Assembly: GCA_001821935.1 (NCBI GenBank)
Contig: MHOU01000012.1
Coordinates: forward strand, 114,816-148,860
Direction of reading: 5' to 3'
Length of the DNA stretch: 34,045 nucleotides
Source of the DNA: Candidatus Staskawiczbacteria bacterium RIFCSPHIGHO2_02_FULL_43_16
GTDB taxonomy: Bacteria > Patescibacteriota > Minisyncoccia > Minisyncoccales > Staskawiczbacteraceae
In this document: positions 22,975 to 29,804 of the stretch, piece after piece
Layout of the letters: every line of letters starts with the position of its first letter
Position numbering within the stretch: the stretch's first letter is position 1
Notes under the pieces: model-generated
Database searches by the model: none
Told to the model about the DNA's origin: nothing
The model's input: the letters and a program-made list of their open reading frames with translations, nothing else
Position numbers and translations under genes: made by a program

Positions 22975-22991
22975 AAAAAAGCCCATATAAT

Positions 22992-23468
22992 ATGAAAATT
23001 TACTCAGAAAATAAGAAGGCTACCTATGACTACGAGATCCTGGAAAAATACGAGGCCGGGTTGGTTTTGACCGGGCAAGAGGTGAAAAGCATCAAAACCG
23101 GGCATATTAACTTAGCCGGGTCTTATGTGGTAATGTCCACCCGCAACGCTTCGCGTAGCGATGCGGACGGGCAGGGCTTCGGAGCCTTTTTAATCGGTGC
23201 CAAAGTGCCCCCCTACCAACCCAAAAACGCCCCTGTTGACTATAATCCCGAACAACAGCGCAGACTCTTACTAAACAAAAAAGAGATAGATTATTTGGCC
23301 GGAAGGGCAAATGAGAAGGGATTTTCGCTGATACCCTTGAAAGTTTATGAGAATAATGGTAGGATTAAGCTCGAATTCGGGGTTGCTCGCGGAAAAAAGA
23401 AATTTGATAAAAAAGAGAAAATAAAGAAGCGAGATGTCGAGCGCGACATAAGCCGAGAATTCAAGTAA
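22992..23468 (+). CDS. smpB: SsrA-binding protein SmpB
   Basis: Binds tmRNA and brings it to stalled ribosomes for trans-translation. 158 residues: ENKKATYDYEILEKYEAGLVLTGQEVKSIKTGHINLAGSYVV is the conserved OB-barrel start, followed by FLIGAKVPPYQP, RRLLLNKKEIDYLAGRANEKGFSLIPLKVYENNGRIKLEFGVARGKKKFDKKEKIKKRDVERDI, with the basic C-terminal tail. An extra segment STRNASRSDADGQGFG (about 49-64) replaces the short loop normally found between YVV and AFLIGA; it is encoded by a GC-rich palindrome. ATG 22992 is the only start that fits the family. No SD; TATAAT touches the ATG directly, too close to serve as this gene's -10. The tmRNA gene follows after six bases, so protein and RNA partner are co-transcribed. 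Confidence 0.95.
   Translation: MKIYSENKKATYDYEILEKYEAGLVLTGQEVKSIKTGHINLAGSYVVMSTRNASRSDADGQGFGAFLIGAKVPPYQPKNAPVDYNPEQQRRLLLNKKEIDYLAGRANEKGFSLIPLKVYENNGRIKLEFGVARGKKKFDKKEKIKKRDVERDISREFK
23134..23183. repeat. Palindromic insertion in smpB
   Basis: CCGCA-A-CGCT-TCGCGT-AGCG-A-TGCGG makes a two-part hairpin, followed by ACGGGCAGGGC. It is in frame and adds about 13-16 residues to a surface loop of SmpB. Confidence 0.65.
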
Positions 23469-23474
23469 AGTCAT

Positions 23475-23829
23475 GGGGATGCAAGATTCGATGATTTGTT
23501 CTTTAAAACAATGCAAGTCCAGTATTCTAGAATCTGGTAAAACTTCTAGAAAAAACATATTTGCCAACTTTAACTTCGGTTTTAACCGGCAACTAGCTCC
23601 CGCTTTCGCGTAAGCTACATCGCCCCATCAACTCCTGATAGGTGGCCAGCGGTGTTATACATCAGGATAGATAATTATTTTAGCTTTAGGATAATTATTG
23701 AAACTAATAAAGATCGGGCATTAGAATTTCGCACATCTTTTATCTAATGCCTTAAACCAAAGATACGCTACACTTGTAGATTTGTTTTTTAAGAGCTTTT
23801 CAGACGAGGATTCAAACCCTCCATCTCCA
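23475..23829 (+). ncRNA. ssrA: tmRNA (SsrA)
   Basis: About 355 bases. The 5' end GGGGATG pairs with CATCTCC near the 3' end (7 bp, one G-U), followed by the discriminator A; CCA is not encoded and must be added. GATTCGATGATTTG after the acceptor matches the conserved tmRNA 5' region, and GAGGATTCAAACCCTC provides the T arm. The message part begins at GCC 23563 and reads ANFNFGFNRQLAPAFA then TAA, with the stop inside a TAGCT...AGCTA hairpin as usual. Downstream sequence is long enough for the pseudoknots, which I did not fold in detail. It acts with SmpB to free stalled ribosomes and tag the broken product. It lies six bases after smpB and about 20 before infC. Confidence 0.93.
23563..23613 (+). 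other. ssrA: tmRNA tag-peptide reading frame
   Basis: Resume codon GCC then 15 more sense codons and TAA: ANFNFGFNRQLAPAFA. Other frames are closed or lack a stop in the right hairpin. The C terminus AFA differs from the common LAA/VAA ending recognised by ClpXP in model bacteria. Confidence 0.75.
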
Positions 23830-23849
23830 CTTATAATTTAATTAACCAC

Positions 23850-24359
23850 TTGGAAAAAGTTTTAATCAACAATTTCATAAAGGCAAAAGAGGTACGGGTG
23901 ATTGCCGAAGATGGCACCCAGATGGGAATCATGAATATTTTTGCCGCCATTGAATTGGCAAAGTCTAAGGGTTTGGATTTGGTGCAGGTTACGGAAAAAG
24001 TGACCCCGCCCATTTGTAAAATCACCAATTACGGAAAATACCTCTATTCCCAGCAAAAGAAAGAACGAAAGATAAAGGTAAATACCAAAGTAACCAAATT
24101 AAAGGAAATACAGTTGGGATTTAACATTTCACCCCACGACATTGAAGTGAAAGCCAAACGTGCCCAAAATTTCCTGGCCGATGGCGATAAAGTGAAAGTG
24201 GCTCTGAACCTGCGCGGCCGGGAAAAGGCCATGGGAGACATTGCCAAAAAGAAAGTGGAATTTTTCTTTACGGAATTAAATAAGTTAATCCCCATTAAAA
24301 CCGAACGGGAATTAAAACGTGAACCGAAGGGGTTTACGATGATCATTTCTAAAAATTGA
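23850..24359 (+). CDS. infC: Translation initiation factor IF-3
   Basis: Prevents premature 50S joining and proofreads start codon and initiator tRNA. About 169 residues with both domains: the N domain LINNFIKAKEVRVIAEDGTQMGIMNIFAAIELAKSKGLDLVQV and KITNYGKYLYSQQKKERK, then the C domain KEIQLGFNISPHDIEVKAKRAQNFLADGDKVKVALNLRGREKAMGDIAKKKVEFF. No ATG exists in the right place: TTG at 23850 is the ORF-track start, and an in-frame ATT lies three codons earlier at 23841. Non-AUG starts, especially AUU, are a known autoregulation device of infC in other bacteria. No SD is seen. A TATAAT at 23832-23837, right after tmRNA, could be a -10 box giving a nearly leaderless message. First of the infC-rpmI-rplT group. 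Confidence 0.93.
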   Translation: MEKVLINNFIKAKEVRVIAEDGTQMGIMNIFAAIELAKSKGLDLVQVTEKVTPPICKITNYGKYLYSQQKKERKIKVNTKVTKLKEIQLGFNISPHDIEVKAKRAQNFLADGDKVKVALNLRGREKAMGDIAKKKVEFFFTELNKLIPIKTERELKREPKGFTMIISKN

Positions 24360-24363
24360 GGGA

Positions 24364-24438
24364 CTAGGGGATAGGGTCTAGGGTCTAGTAAAAACGTTTG
24401 CGTTGACTAAACCCTAAACCCTAGACCCTGAACCCTAG
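24364..24438. repeat. Large inverted repeat between infC and rpmI
   Basis: Arms of about 25 bases, CTAGGGGATAGGGTCTAGGG and its near-complement CCCTAGACCCTGAACCCTAG, pair with only a few mismatches around a loop of about 25 bases. Built from TAGGGTC/TAGGGTT-like units. It fills nearly the whole gap and could slow or protect the mRNA between the two genes. Confidence 0.7.
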
Positions 24439-24444
24439 CAAAAA

Positions 24445-24633
24445 ATGAATAAAACAAAAAAAGCGATAATTAAAAGATTTAAAATTACCAAAACTGGTAA
24501 GATTTTGCGCCGGTTGGCTGGCCAGAACCACTACCGATCCAAAAAAACCGGTGAAGACAGAAGGAAGGGCCGCAAATGGATTACTCTTTCAAAATCGGAA
24601 ACGAAACGGGTGAAAAGATATTTACAAACTTAG
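24445..24633 (+). CDS. rpmI: 50S ribosomal protein L35
   Basis: 62 residues, highly basic: MNKTKKAIIKRFKITKTGKILRRLAGQNHYRSKKTGEDRRKGRKWITLSKSETKRVKRYL. It matches L35 in length and in the TGK(I/V)x+R...HxxxxK blocks, and in its place between infC and rplT. It begins with ATG 24445 after the infC-rpmI hairpin with no SD. It is shorter and simpler than usual at the N terminus (canonical L35 starts KxKTKKxxxKRFKxT), but complete. Confidence 0.93.
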   Translation: MNKTKKAIIKRFKITKTGKILRRLAGQNHYRSKKTGEDRRKGRKWITLSKSETKRVKRYLQT

Positions 24634-24709
24634 GTATTAGGTTTTAGGTGCTAGATATTAGCCGAAAAACGGTGAACTAACATCCAAAACCCAACACCTA
24701 ACACCTAAT
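24631..24709. repeat. Inverted repeat between rpmI and rplT
   Basis: ATTAGGTTTTAGGTG on the left pairs with CACCTAACACCTAAT on the right (one mismatch in 15), with weaker pairing further in. The left arm begins in the rpmI stop codon and the right arm ends one base before rplT. Same construction as the infC-rpmI repeat but a different unit (TTAGGTG). Confidence 0.6.
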
Positions 24710-24710
24710 C

Positions 24711-25085
24711 ATGACTCGAGTTAAAAAAGGAGCCTCAGCCCATAAACACAGAAAGCATTTACTGGCTCACACCAAGGGTTTTAAGTATGGCCGCAAATCA
24801 AAGTACAAGCTGGCCAAAGATGCCTTGCGCCATGCCTGGACATATTCTTACCGGGACAGAAAAGTAAAAAAGAGGGATTTCCGCCAATTATGGCAATTGC
24901 AAATTAACGCAGCTGTACGACCTTTGGGAATTAACTACAGTAGGTTTATTAACGGATTGAAGAAAAAGAATATTGAAATTGATAGAAAAGTAATGTCACA
25001 GCTTATCGCAAAATACCCTGACATTTTCGCCAAGATTGTTGAAGAAGTGAGAGGAGAAGCAAAAGAAGTAAAATCAGTAAAGTAA
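24711..25085 (+). CDS. rplT: 50S ribosomal protein L20
   Basis: 124 residues. MTRVKKGASAHKHRKHLLAHTKGFKYGRKSKYKLAKDALRHAWTYSYRDRKVKKRDFRQLWQLQINAAVRPLGINYSRFINGLKKKNIEIDRKVMSQLI follows L20 throughout, including the long N-terminal helix that threads 23S rRNA and the RxFRxLWIxRINAA-type block (here RDFRQLWQLQINAAV). Needed for early 50S assembly; in other bacteria L20 also represses its own operon. ATG 24711, no SD. Last gene of the smpB-ssrA-infC-rpmI-rplT run, followed by a strong bidirectional terminator. Confidence 0.95.
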   Translation: MTRVKKGASAHKHRKHLLAHTKGFKYGRKSKYKLAKDALRHAWTYSYRDRKVKKRDFRQLWQLQINAAVRPLGINYSRFINGLKKKNIEIDRKVMSQLIAKYPDIFAKIVEEVRGEAKEVKSVK

Positions 25086-25092
25086 TCAAAAC

Positions 25093-25121
25093 AAAAAACG
25101 GACGCCAAGCGTCCGTTTTTT
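25093..25121. terminator. Bidirectional intrinsic terminator
   Basis: AAAAAACGGACGC-CAA-GCGTCCGTTTTTT: a 7-bp GC-rich stem extended by A/T runs on both sides. It serves rplT on plus and the convergent surface-protein gene on minus, ten bases from the latter's stop. Confidence 0.92.
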
Positions 25122-25131
25122 GTTGTTCCAC

Positions 25132-27282
25132 TTACTGGTTGTTAAACAATGCCAGCAACTCTTTTAATTTTTCTAGAAGCGATGCTAAAAGATTAATCCA
25201 CTGGCTTTCATCATAAACTGTGGGCGAAGTAAGTACTGGTGTGGGAGTAGGGGTTGGTTCTGGAGTAGGGGTTGGTTCTGGAGTAGGGGTTGGTTCTGGA
25301 GTCGGAGATGGTGTAGGGGAAGGCTCGGGTGTTGGCTCGGGTGTTGGCTCGGGCACCGGAGTTGGTGTAGGAGTTGGTGTTGGTGTTGGAGTTGGAGAAG
25401 GTAAGGGAACTGTATCTGGCATGGGGGTGGAGGTTGATGTCTGAGTTGGTGTGGGCGTTGATTCTGGAACAACCACGGACACTGGAGCTGTTTCGGGAGC
25501 AAGGGAAGTTGAAGCATTAACCCTGAATTCCAAGACGGGAGCAGAAAGACCGCCACCAGGAGCTGGATTAAATACCTTAACATAAAGCGTCCTCACGCTT
25601 GCAAGGCCCGTAGGAGATATAGAAAATCTGATTTCTGTTGGTGACATAAATTGAGTGGGTTGGCCATTTCCCAGTTGGCTGTAAGTTCCAGCTACAGTAA
25701 GTGTATAAAGTCTTACCACAGAACCAGGCACAAAATTAGTTCCAGTAACCGCTACCATAATGCCCTGGGTGCCCGCCACCGCCTCTGCTGGATTTAAGCT
25801 GGCAGCAGTTGGAACTGGATTTGCTGAAACGGTAAATGTTGTGTTTTCTGCAGAAAGACCGCCACCAGTACCAGGATTAAACACTTTCACTACTTTTGAC
25901 CCTGCAGCAGCGATGGCTGAGTTAGGAATTACTGCCGTTAATTTGTCTGAAGACAGAGCGGCAGTTACTCTATTTGCGGTCGCGGTTGTGCCGCCAAACC
26001 TGACAACAGCTCCTTGCACAAAATTACTGCCATTAATGGTCAGCGTAAAGGAACCAGATCCAACAGATGATGTTGCTGGAGATATGTCGGCAATACTTGG
26101 TGTTGGGTTATTACCCACAACCACCAGAAACTTTGCCGTGTTAGAATCACCGCCTGCGTTGCCGGGATTACGAACTTTAATCTCATAAGTTCTGCTAGCG
26201 TTAGGGCTTTGCTTAAGAATGGCTTGTCGGATAAAAACCCGTATTTGAGTTGGTGTAACAACAATAACTCTAAAACTATTAGCAGTTATGGGATTTGCGC
26301 CTGTCACCGCAGAAAAAGCCTGCGATTCGTCAGCATCAACTAAAACTGTTGAGCCGACTACAAAGTTCCTGCCGCTAATAAGCAATGAACTATTCATGAT
26401 GGTAACAGCATTTGTGGCGACGCCACCAGCATTGGCAAATGGCACTGATATGATTCCAAGACCTGTAATAACGGGGGGACCAGCATTGGGGGCATCAAGA
26501 TTAACGGCACTTAAAAAATCTGGAGCAGGCGACGACAATACCAGTTTTTCATTTAATGCCTCGAATGTATATGGCCCTGCATACCCTGTGGCCTCCCACC
26601 CCTGATCAATTTGAAATTGAGAAACAGCCGCCCGGGTTTGTATGCCAAAATATCCGGTAGCACCTGCGGGAATCCCATATCCAGCACTCATTAGAGCCTG
26701 CTGTAGGTTTTTTACAGCTGCACCAGAACTTCCCATCGTTAATGTTTGCGTAATTGGCATAACTGAAGAATCAGAAGTATTATTGGCGACCATTCTTTCA
26801 TTTTGAATGAGGCATACATCACTTCCTCCTGCACCAGGTCTGAGATTATTGCAGGGAAAAGGAGTTGGAAGTTCGCGCCAACCAAAAGTAACATTTTCAG
26901 TTACTGAAAATGACGCCGGGATAAGGGGAGGGATAATAACATTTATCGATCTTCCTGCTGTGGCATAACCATTAGCATCAGCGATAACGGTAATGGAAAA
27001 GTTCAGTGGTATAACTATACCTGTTCCACTGAGGGAAAAATTAAAAGTGTAAGTGGTATTCGGGGCGCCATTTGTAATTTCTTTCCTAACAGTAATGCGG
27101 CCGATACCTGGAGCATTCAGAGTATCATCAACTTCTCCGCTAATTGTTGGCAATGTATCGCCACTTGAAGGACCCGTATTAGTCGTTACCGATAAAACAT
27201 CTGCCGCCATGGACGTCTGGGGTCCCAATGCGACACACATAATAATAACGGCCAAACCAAAAATAACTTTTTTACAATTCAT
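25132..27282 (-). CDS. Secreted surface protein: peptidoglycan-binding, IPT/TIG repeats, Pro/Thr stalk
   Basis: About 716 residues from ATG 27282 (MNCKKVIFGLAVIIMCVALGPQTSMAAD), which gives a proper signal peptide cut near SMA-A; the longer ORF-track start is unlikely. In order: a beta-rich region (about 30-160), a PGBD-type peptidoglycan-binding domain (AAVKNLQQALMSAGYGIPAGATGYFGIQTRAAVSQFQ...), a diverged IPT-like domain (PPVITGLGIISVPFAN), two clear IPT/TIG domains (PSIADISPATSSVGSGSFTLTINGSNFVQGAVVRF; PTAASLNPAEAVAGTQGIMVAVTGTNFVPGSVVRLY), then a PT/PE-rich stalk of about 90 residues encoded by tandem repeats, and a short amphipathic helix (WINLLASLLEKLKELLALF). No LPxTG motif or membrane helix at the end. 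Likely wall-attached adhesin-like protein. It shares a terminator with rplT. Confidence 0.88.
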   Translation of the reverse strand: MNCKKVIFGLAVIIMCVALGPQTSMAADVLSVTTNTGPSSGDTLPTISGEVDDTLNAPGIGRITVRKEITNGAPNTTYTFNFSLSGTGIVIPLNFSITVIADANGYATAGRSINVIIPPLIPASFSVTENVTFGWRELPTPFPCNNLRPGAGGSDVCLIQNERMVANNTSDSSVMPITQTLTMGSSGAAVKNLQQALMSAGYGIPAGATGYFGIQTRAAVSQFQIDQGWEATGYAGPYTFEALNEKLVLSSPAPDFLSAVNLDAPNAGPPVITGLGIISVPFANAGGVATNAVTIMNSSLLISGRNFVVGSTVLVDADESQAFSAVTGANPITANSFRVIVVTPTQIRVFIRQAILKQSPNASRTYEIKVRNPGNAGGDSNTAKFLVVVGNNPTPSIADISPATSSVGSGSFTLTINGSNFVQGAVVRFGGTTATANRVTAALSSDKLTAVIPNSAIAAAGSKVVKVFNPGTGGGLSAENTTFTVSANPVPTAASLNPAEAVAGTQGIMVAVTGTNFVPGSVVRLYTLTVAGTYSQLGNGQPTQFMSPTEIRFSISPTGLASVRTLYVKVFNPAPGGGLSAPVLEFRVNASTSLAPETAPVSVVVPESTPTPTQTSTSTPMPDTVPLPSPTPTPTPTPTPTPVPEPTPEPTPEPSPTPSPTPEPTPTPEPTPTPEPTPTPTPVLTSPTVYDESQWINLLASLLEKLKELLALFNNQ
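25244..25297. repeat. 18-bp tandem repeat in the Pro/Thr stalk
   Basis: Three exact head-to-tail copies of GGAGTAGGGGTTGGTTCT, followed by degenerate copies and 12-bp GGCTCGGGTGTT units through to about 25440. In-frame multiples of 3, so copy-number change would lengthen or shorten the stalk without a frameshift. Confidence 0.85.
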
Positions 27283-27310
27283 AAAATTAATTTTGTTATT
27301 TTTTTTAATA

Positions 27311-27532
27311 TTATTTATGATTCCACCAAGTTTTAATTTTTGTGACAATAAACCAAGCCACCCCAACTAATATCATTATTAAACCCAAACTCTTGGCAAA
27401 AGGAATGCCTATAAAAAATAATGCTATTCCCACAAAAAATATCAACCACGAAATAATAAAATTCCTTTTGAGCGACTTACTTGTGAGTTCAATGGTTACC
27501 TTAGGCTGATTATATGGCTCTTGCAATGTCAT
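27311..27532 (-). CDS. Small two-helix membrane protein
   Basis: 73 residues with a polar N terminus (MTLQEPYNQPKVTIELTSKSLKRN), two hydrophobic helices (FIISWLIFFVGIALFFIGIPF and LGLIMILVGVAWFIVTKI) separated by AKS, and a short basic/aromatic tail (KTWWNHK). No family recognised. The gap to the surface-protein gene is 28 bases, so they may be co-transcribed and the small protein might assist it; this is only positional inference. Upstream is a C10 (G10 on this strand) tract inside what looks like the promoter spacer. The ORF is clean and the composition typical of membrane proteins, so I think it is real. Confidence 0.65.
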   Translation of the reverse strand: MTLQEPYNQPKVTIELTSKSLKRNFIISWLIFFVGIALFFIGIPFAKSLGLIMILVGVAWFIVTKIKTWWNHK

Positions 27533-27558
27533 ATTATTTTTTTGAAACCTATTAACTT

Positions 27559-27589
27559 ATAATACCCCCCCCCCAGCCGAGTTATACAA
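27559..27589 (-). promoter_or_regulatory. Putative promoter with a G10 tract in its spacer
   Basis: On the minus strand TTGTAT (27589-27584), nine bases, ten G (27574-27565), then TATTAT (27564-27559). The spacer is 19 bases, two longer than ideal; loss of two G would make it 17. A homopolymer of this length is prone to slippage. The boxes are imperfect, so the promoter call is tentative; the tract itself is certain. Confidence 0.4.
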
Positions 27590-27613
27590 TGAAAGTTATC
27601 CACACACATCAAA

Positions 27614-28078
27614 TCACTCCTCTTTGATACCTTTTCTTGAAGTAAGAAAATTATGCGCCTTAGTAAAAACCGTTTTAGCGGGTTTATAGGTTAACTTTTT
27701 TAAAGCTTGTTCATACGGAAGCCACACAAAGCCGGTATTTTCTTCATCGAGCTTTACTTCTTTTGTGGTAGTTTCAGCTAGAAAAAAATAAACCAGCTTA
27801 AAAACCCACGGCGCTTTTTTCTTTTCCTCAGGTTTCAAATTATATTTCTTTTTAAATAAAAACTTCGTGTATTCTTTAAATCCCGGAATTATTTTTAAAT
27901 CTTGTATGCCTGTTTCCTCAAAAACCTCCCGCCGAGCCGCTTGTTCTTCGGTTTCCCCATTCTCTATATGCCCCCTGGGAAATTCCCAATGCCCAGATCT
28001 GTAACGCAAAAGCAAATAGTAGGTTTCACCATGTTCTTTCCTAAATATTATTGCCCCAGCTGATTTTTCTTTTGGCAC
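27614..28078 (-). CDS. Nudix hydrolase (diadenosine-polyphosphate hydrolase-like)
   Basis: 154 residues. Complete Nudix box GHIENGETEEQAARREVFEETGI (about 36-58), preceded by SAGAIIFRKEHGETYYLLLRYRSGHWEFPRG, which is the pattern of bis(5'-nucleosyl)-tetraphosphatases (AGAI(I/V)...LLL....G.W.FPKGH). These remove Ap4A and related by-products of aminoacyl-tRNA synthetases. The start is GTG at 28078, one base after the polX stop; no ATG is available upstream in frame. The late WLPYEQALKKLTY region also fits this group. Third gene of the MFS-polX-Nudix operon. Substrate is inferred from the family. Confidence 0.9.
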   Translation of the reverse strand: MPKEKSAGAIIFRKEHGETYYLLLRYRSGHWEFPRGHIENGETEEQAARREVFEETGIQDLKIIPGFKEYTKFLFKKKYNLKPEEKKKAPWVFKLVYFFLAETTTKEVKLDEENTGFVWLPYEQALKKLTYKPAKTVFTKAHNFLTSRKGIKEE

Positions 28079-28079
28079 G

Positions 28080-29804
28080 TTACTTAAACTGCTTTAATAA
28101 TTCTTCAACCGACAGGGTGTTTATTATATCACTCTTCTCTGCCCAGCCGCGTCTGGCCTGTGCTACGCCGTATTCCATAAAGCCCAATTGTTCTTTTTTG
28201 TGCGCATCCGTGTTGATAATCATTTTTACGCCCTCGGCCTTGGCGCGCCGGATATACAAATCTCGTAGATCAAGGCGGCTGGAAGAATTAATTTCTAAAA
28301 TAGTCCTTGTTTCTTTGGCAATCTGTAACATGTTATCAAAATCAATTTGATATTCATCGCGCGCGCCTACAATTCTTCCGGTTGGGTGGGCAAAAATATC
28401 TACATGAGGGTTTCGCATCGCCTTTTCAATGCGCGCCATCATCTCTTTCTTTTCCATTTTATTTAATGAATGGATGCCAACAATCACATAATCTAACTTT
28501 TCTAACACTGCATCTTTAACATCAATAGACCCGTCTTTTCTAATGTTGGCTTCACAACCATGTAAAATCCTGAAGTTCTTCTTTTTATATTTTTTATTTA
28601 ACTTTTTAATATAAGCATTTTCTTGCAGTAACTCTTTTTCGTTTAAACCCTTTTCTACATTCAAATCATTGGTGTGATCGGAAATGCCGATATACTCATA
28701 TCCTAATTCCATGGCTTTTTTTGCCAACACTTCAATAGAGTCCTTTTCACCATCGGGTTCACTCCAATTAGAATGAACATGCAAATCTCCTTTAATATCC
28801 TTCAATTCAACCAGTTTGGGTAATTTACCCTGTAAAGCTGCATCGATTTCACCTTGGTCTTCGCGCAGTTCCGGCGCAATATACGGTAACCCAAGCGCCT
28901 TATAAACATCTTCTTCCGTTTTTCCGGATATCTGTTTGGATCCGCGGAAAATTCCCCACTCACTTAATTTTAACCCTTTATCAATAGCGATTTTCCGGGT
29001 AGTGATGTTATGCGCTTGGGAACCGGTAAAATATTGCAGTGCCGAACCATAACTTTTTTCAGGAACCACCCTCAAATCCATATCATAACCGCCCTTCATG
29101 TGCACTGATGCTTTTGTTCCGCCCTGCCCCCATATTTTTTCAACACCAGGCAATTTTACAAAAAAATCCATCACTTTTTTGGGATTATTCGAGACCACCA
29201 AAAAATCTACATCACCAATAGTTTCTTTCCCGCGCCGAAGCGACCCTGCAATACTTATTTTTTCAACCTCTTTTAAGGCTTGAAGCTTTTTTAACACTGC
29301 CATAGCCGCGGGTTTTATATCAGAAATTAACACCCGCCCCTTGCTGGTTTTTAAAAATTCCAACCCCTGCAAAATGTTTTTTTCGGTAGTTTCACCAAAC
29401 CCAAACAACGGAGCAATTTGGTGTTTTTTGGCAGCGCGCTCTAAATCTTTCAAATTTTTAACTCCCAATTTTTGATACAACACTTTTACTTTTTTTGGCC
29501 CCATGCCCTCAACCCGAGTCAGCGCATCCATATCCACCGGCAAACCTTTTTTAAATTCTTCGTGAAATTGTACTTTTCCGGTTTTTAAATATTCTTCTAT
29601 GTGGTCAGACATGGCTTTCCCGATTCCTTCAATTTCTTCAAGAGCTTTGCGCCCGCCGGCAATATAAATTTGAGCCACATCATCTTTTAGTGTTTCTAAT
29701 GAAATAGCCGCACGCTCATAAGCGTACGGTTTAAAGGCCACGCCATCTATGCGTAAAAACCTGGCAATGTCATTAAAAATTTTGGCAATTTCCTGGTTTT
29801 TCAT
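28080..29804 (-). CDS. polX: DNA polymerase/3'-5' exonuclease PolX
   Basis: Family X repair polymerase with a C-terminal PHP domain, used in base-excision and gap repair. 574 residues from ATG 29804 (MKNQEIAKIFNDIARFL); the ORF-track start reads 28 codons back into the MFS gene. N-terminal 8-kDa-like region with helix-hairpin-helix motifs (LEEIEGIGKAMSDHIEEYL; LTRVEGMGPKKVKVLYQKLG). Polymerase palm with SIAGSLRRGKETIGDVDFLVVS (GS and DxD acids) and YDMDLRVV. The PHP domain from about 340 carries DLHVHSNWSEPDG, GISDHTND, HGCEANI, VIVGIHS, IFAHPTGR and INTDAHKK, so the metal ligands appear intact. ATGA overlap with the MFS stop. Assignment is secure. Confidence 0.95.
   Translation of the reverse strand: MKNQEIAKIFNDIARFLRIDGVAFKPYAYERAAISLETLKDDVAQIYIAGGRKALEEIEGIGKAMSDHIEEYLKTGKVQFHEEFKKGLPVDMDALTRVEGMGPKKVKVLYQKLGVKNLKDLERAAKKHQIAPLFGFGETTEKNILQGLEFLKTSKGRVLISDIKPAAMAVLKKLQALKEVEKISIAGSLRRGKETIGDVDFLVVSNNPKKVMDFFVKLPGVEKIWGQGGTKASVHMKGGYDMDLRVVPEKSYGSALQYFTGSQAHNITTRKIAIDKGLKLSEWGIFRGSKQISGKTEEDVYKALGLPYIAPELREDQGEIDAALQGKLPKLVELKDIKGDLHVHSNWSEPDGEKDSIEVLAKKAMELGYEYIGISDHTNDLNVEKGLNEKELLQENAYIKKLNKKYKKKNFRILHGCEANIRKDGSIDVKDAVLEKLDYVIVGIHSLNKMEKKEMMARIEKAMRNPHVDIFAHPTGRIVGARDEYQIDFDNMLQIAKETRTILEINSSSRLDLRDLYIRRAKAEGVKMIINTDAHKKEQLGFMEYGVAQARRGWAEKSDIINTLSVEELLKQFK

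Noticed and set aside
22986-22991. TATAAT directly before the smpB ATG as its -10 box
   Set aside because: Transcription would begin inside the coding region, and the next possible start would delete conserved SmpB residues. Probably coincidence or a promoter for nothing.
799-23183. GC-rich palindromes as a CRISPR array or IS remnants
   Set aside because: Copies are dispersed singly inside different genes with no regular spacers, no target-site duplications that I can see and no transposase in the window.
25220-25444. Plus-strand Gly/Val-rich ORF (GVGVGVGSGVG...)
   Set aside because: Pure shadow of the Pro/Thr tandem repeats of the surface-protein gene on the other strand.
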